From: Mariprofundaceae bacterium
GTDB taxonomy: Bacteria > Pseudomonadota > Zetaproteobacteria > Mariprofundales > Mariprofundaceae
Assembly (NCBI GenBank): GCA_027075825.1
Contig: JALSZZ010000355.1
Coordinates: 1-7,452 of the forward strand
Direction: 5' to 3'
DNA: 7,452 nt
Every line of letters starts with the position of its first letter. The first letter of the stretch is position 1. Of this stretch, positions 4,906 to 7,452 are shown piece after piece. The notes beneath the pieces are model-generated. The model had not been told where the DNA came from and searched no databases. It was given only the letters and a program-made list of their open reading frames with translations. The translations under genes and the position numbers were made by a program.

Positions 4906-6972
4906 CTACAAAAAACCTATCGCCCCTCTATCACCCTTTACCGCCACTTCATTCTGCAATTCGTGAATCATCACCTCTGGCGTGGGCTCCTGCCCCAGAA
5001 TATCGAGCCGTTTCTTGACGGCAGCGAAGTCACCGGGGGCAAGGGTGGTGAGCATGGAGATCGCACGGACATCTTCGGTGGTGGGTGCGGTGACACACTC
5101 CTGCTGCAACATCTTGAACGCTTGATCAGGCTTGAGATAACCAAACTCCACCTTGATCGCGAAGCGGCGCAGGCTGGCCTGATCCAAATCACTCATCAGG
5201 TTGGTGGAGCAGATAAAGAGACCGTCAAAATTCTCCATCTGTACCAGCAGTTCGTTGACTTGGGTGACCTCCCACGAGTGTTTAGCTCCACGGCGGTCGC
5301 GCAGTAGTGAGTCTGCCTCATCGAGTACCAGCACGGCATCCTCCTCTTTTGCTTGTGCAAACATGTTGGCGATATTTTTCTCAGATCCTCCAAGCAAACA
5401 ATTCAAAATATCCGATGCCCGTTTACTCACCAGTGGTTTATCGAGCTGTTTGGCGATGTAGCCCGCCAGTGCGGTCTTACCCGTTCCAGGTGCGCCGTAA
5501 AAGCAAAGATTACCGCGTTTGCTGCGTTGCAACCCCTCCACAAGGCGCGGAATATCCGCATCGGCATTGAGATACTGCAGATCGTAATGGGTGGCATGCT
5601 GTTTTTGCTTGGGCAAGGCCTTCATCGTCATCGCCTTCAGGCTGTTACCGACCACCCGCTCCAGTACTGCATCGATATTTTCACCGTTTCGGCCAATGCG
5701 GGCGGCAACCTTACTCACCTTGGCGATCTGCGCAGGTGAAATCTGCTCATGCTCTGCCAAGCGCTCGATAAATGCTTCGCTAACGGGTTGATCCCCCAGA
5801 TACGACTGTGCGATCTTCATCCGTATCGATTTGGGTGGCGTATTCAGTTCCATCACATAGTCGAATCGACGCAGAAATGCAGGGTCGATGTGATCAACAT
5901 GGTTGCAGACCCAGATCGCGGGGGTTGGATTGGTTTCCAGCATCTTGTTCATCCACCCCTTATATTCGCCGGACTTGACCTCGATGCCAAAAAATGAAAA
6001 GGAGCGCTTCGGGAAAATATCCTCAATCTCGTCAAATAGAATCAGGCTGCCATGGTCTTTTGCCAACAACTGTTGACTTAATCGATAGCTACCAAGACGC
6101 GCGGTGGGTTTGATCGGATCGCCATCGTCATCCTCGGCCTTCACCTCAAACAGGTGCAGATCAAGCGTATCCGCCAGCAGTCGGGTCAGCTCCGTTTTGC
6201 CCGATCCCGGGGAGCCGTAGATCAGGATGTTGACCCCTTCATCCTTTGAGGCAACGGCATCACCAAGCAACTGCTGGATGACGGCAACATCTGTGCTGGC
6301 GTGCGGATAATCATCAAGCTGGAGTGTTGATGGTTTGGACTGGATCATGAAATGGTCGATCAGATCATCTTCACTATCATTCTCGGCGAACAACGCCTCT
6401 TCCAAGTTGTCCATTAGCCCCAACTTACCATCTTCATAGGCATTCTTATCGAGTTCCACCATACCTGATTGGCGCAGGAAGGATTTTTTGGCGAGCGCCT
6501 TCTTGATGGTGTGGATCGGCTCATCCAACATGCAAGCAAGGAGCTGGATAAACTGCTGTTCGGTATCAATGGTGACCAGACGGAAGAGATCGTCCCAAGC
6601 GCTGCTATGCTCAACAAGCGCCCCAAAGATCAATAGCTTCTGATCAATGGAAGAAATATCAATACGCTGAGCGAGAAGGTGTACATTACGGAACACCACC
6701 GAAGTCATATCGATGTTTGCTTCCGACCTTTTCAGAACCGTTTTCAATGTGGACTTCATTGTCTTCACCGATGGATTATTATCACCATCGAATTCCGGGA
6801 TCTGCAGGAAGTCCGCAATATCATCATCCTGATACCCTCCCTTGACGGTATAAAAGGATTTGAATACCCAGTTGTGCTCCAGCAACAGCCGAATCATCCA
6901 TGTGGCGACCAGTGGTTGATGCTCGCCGTGGTGCTGACCTCCGCGATAATGTCTGCGTCGTGTTCTTCTCAT
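4906..6972 (-). CDS. Tandem AAA+ ATPase (two Cdc48-like AAA modules with novel N-terminal domain)
   Basis: The 688-residue protein has two complete AAA modules. Module 1 has Walker A GSPGSGKT at 253-260, Walker B LILFDEIED with Asp314/Glu315, and an arginine pair 368-369 in AFLRRFDYV. Module 2 has Walker A GAPGTGKT at 493-500, Walker B VLVLDEAD with Asp551/Glu552, a sensor-1-like CSTN, and arginines 602-603 in SLRRFAI. Both modules retain the residues needed for ATP hydrolysis, suggesting a hexameric protein or nucleic-acid remodeller of the Cdc48 type. Residues 1 to about 215 are mostly helical and match no domain I know; the extreme N-terminus is basic and His-rich (RRTRRRHYRGGQHHGEH). The end, GAIGFL, is characteristic of a bacterial family annotated only as 'ATP-binding protein'. 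I chose the ATG at 6970-6972 because GGAGGT precedes it by 6 nt; an in-frame ATG 26 codons upstream has no such site. It is the first gene of the cluster. Confidence 0.92.
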   Translation of the reverse strand: MRRTRRRHYRGGQHHGEHQPLVATWMIRLLLEHNWVFKSFYTVKGGYQDDDIADFLQIPEFDGDNNPSVKTMKSTLKTVLKRSEANIDMTSVVFRNVHLLAQRIDISSIDQKLLIFGALVEHSSAWDDLFRLVTIDTEQQFIQLLACMLDEPIHTIKKALAKKSFLRQSGMVELDKNAYEDGKLGLMDNLEEALFAENDSEDDLIDHFMIQSKPSTLQLDDYPHASTDVAVIQQLLGDAVASKDEGVNILIYGSPGSGKTELTRLLADTLDLHLFEVKAEDDDGDPIKPTARLGSYRLSQQLLAKDHGSLILFDEIEDIFPKRSFSFFGIEVKSGEYKGWMNKMLETNPTPAIWVCNHVDHIDPAFLRRFDYVMELNTPPKSIRMKIAQSYLGDQPVSEAFIERLAEHEQISPAQIAKVSKVAARIGRNGENIDAVLERVVGNSLKAMTMKALPKQKQHATHYDLQYLNADADIPRLVEGLQRSKRGNLCFYGAPGTGKTALAGYIAKQLDKPLVSKRASDILNCLLGGSEKNIANMFAQAKEEDAVLVLDEADSLLRDRRGAKHSWEVTQVNELLVQMENFDGLFICSTNLMSDLDQASLRRFAIKVEFGYLKPDQAFKMLQQECVTAPTTEDVRAISMLTTLAPGDFAAVKKRLDILGQEPTPEVMIHELQNEVAVKGDRGAIGFL

Positions 6973-6978
6973 CTTGTG

Positions 6979-6984
6979 ACCTCC
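6979..6984 (-). promoter_or_regulatory. Ribosome-binding site that fixes the AAA+ start
   Basis: GGAGGT on the minus strand with a 6-nt spacer to the ATG at 6970-6972. It favours this start over the upstream in-frame ATG at 7048-7050, which would add 26 residues with no recognisable domain. Confidence 0.8.
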
Positions 6985-7177
6985 AGGTGATATTGGGCGA
7001 AGTGTAGAAAACCGTGCGACAACTTGGGTCGCACTTGGTTCAGCAATCACCGCCCTACCCTATATAGTACTAACAAGCCCCCCAAATAGTTAACCTAAAT
7101 TTGCAAGAGCTTGAAATAACACAAGATAAAATTATCCCAAAACCCGGATTTGACCCCAATAATGATAGCCACGAGAG
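6985..7177. other. Non-coding leader between the CBS repeat and the AAA+ gene
   Basis: There is no credible gene here. The segment holds the candidate promoter, an AT-rich tract, a GGGGGG run (minus strand, about 7078-7083) and short imperfect palindromes (a gataa/ttatc pair near 7125-7136, a caag/cttg pair near 7103-7112) that could be operator half-sites. None is strong enough to name. Confidence 0.5.
7131..7159 (-). promoter_or_regulatory. Candidate sigma-70 promoter for the AAA+ operon
   Basis: On the minus strand TTGGGG (7154-7159, three of six matches to TTGACA) is followed after 17 bp by GATAAT (7131-7136, five of six matches to TATAAT). This would give a leader of about 150 nt before the AAA+ start. 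The surrounding 7050-7160 is AT-rich and non-coding. A second AT-rich stretch near 7058-7072 has a TATATA but no fitting -35. The assignment rests on consensus matching only. Confidence 0.35.
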
Positions 7178-7452
7178 ATGCGGTCATCTAGGGCTCTTCT
7201 TCCCTCCGCACCTTGGCGGTAAAAAACAACCCGTCACTGCAGCTTCAGCAGCCCCTTCATCACCATGTCGGTGTGGCTGACGATACCGATGATCTCGCCG
7301 TCGCGATCCACCACCGGCGCTCGCGATAGCCCGAAGTGGTCAAACAGCGCACTGGCGTGGCGAATATCCATGTTGGGATGGACGGTGATCGACGGCTTGG
7401 TCATCACCTCATAGACCGACACCCGATCCGGTGAGCGATCCTTGGCCAGCAC
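7178..7452. repeat. Long direct repeat, right copy (CBS 3' end plus downstream flank), cut by window edge
   Basis: Partner of 1788-2070. It is collinear and in the same orientation, with a spacing of 5382 bp between the two CBS stop codons. Coding identity is 218 of 219 bases; the flank below the stop is shorter by 8 bp and more diverged. The sequence still matches at base 7452, so the repeat probably continues outside. Confidence 0.97.
7234..7452 (-). CDS. CBS-domain protein, C-terminal part, runs off the right edge
   Basis: The last 72 codons of a CBS-domain gene are present, ending KGLLKLQ. One CBS motif is visible: EVMTKPSITVHPNMDIRHASALF, then LSRAPVVDRDGEIIGIVSHTDMV. CBS pairs sense adenosyl nucleotides and regulate attached enzymes or act as stand-alone proteins. 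The GTG at the window edge is almost certainly an internal Val codon, because the same residue is preceded by further coding sequence in the left copy and a CBS protein normally has an upstream partner motif. I take this as the complete host gene's end and the copy at 1852-2109 as the fragment. The stop is followed at a distance by the AAA+ operon leader, with only a weak CCGC/GCGG inverted repeat between. Confidence 0.85.
   Translation of the reverse strand: MLAKDRSPDRVSVYEVMTKPSITVHPNMDIRHASALFDHFGLSRAPVVDRDGEIIGIVSHTDMVMKGLLKLQ

Noticed and set aside
6973..7050. N-terminal extension of the AAA+ protein by 26 codons from an upstream in-frame ATG.
   Set aside because: There is no Shine-Dalgarno at the upstream ATG, whereas GGAGGT is ideally placed before the ATG at 6970-6972; the extra residues match nothing.
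1..7452. CRISPR array, tRNA, rRNA, transposase or integrase gene.
   Set aside because: No regularly spaced short repeats, cloverleaf-like sequence, or frame with recombinase or transposase motifs was seen on either strand; the only long repeat is the CBS 3'-end pair.

Overview
The window looks like a bacterial, probably gammaproteobacterial, chromosome with moderate GC. This rests on the radA start at the left edge and on the style of the two-domain AAA+ ATPase; no 16S or other phylogenetic marker is present, so genus cannot be given. All supported genes lie on the minus strand and are read from right to left.

Layout from the right edge (upstream) to the left (downstream). (1) 7234-7452 is the 3' end of a CBS-domain gene that continues beyond the window. 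(2) 6973-7233 is a non-coding leader with a possible promoter. (3) 4906-6972 encodes a tandem AAA+ ATPase. (4) 4671-4905 is a spacer with five back-to-back hairpins. (5) 3366-4670 encodes an MBL/beta-CASP nuclease-like protein, followed with a 4-bp overlap by (6) 2515-3369, an AT-rich gene whose product carries a PD-(D/E)XK nuclease signature. (7) 2112-2501 encodes a small HAD phosphatase-like protein. (8) 1852-2109 is a second, truncated copy of the CBS 3' end, nearly identical to the one at the right edge. (9) 1280-1855 is a decapitated COG2865-type (AlbA_2/HATPase_c_4) regulator. (10) 264-1283 encodes a Fic-domain AMPylase-like protein. (11) 1-271 is the 5' end of radA.

The main reading is that a roughly 5.4-kb accessory unit (ATPase, two nuclease-like proteins and a HAD protein) lies between two direct copies of the 3' end of a CBS-domain gene. 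The copies differ by one synonymous base over 219 coding bases. This resembles integration at, or recombination through, the 3' end of a host gene, although no integrase or transposase is visible. Beyond the left copy lies the remnant of another accessory pair (truncated regulator plus Fic protein) abutting radA.

The ATPase / MBL beta-CASP / PD-(D/E)XK set is the best candidate for an undescribed system. It pairs a Cdc48-like remodeller or sensor ATPase with two predicted nucleases of different folds, which suggests a mobile-element defence module. I do not recognise it as a named system. The defence role is inferred from domain content, gene coupling and island-like setting, and nothing in the sequence demonstrates it.
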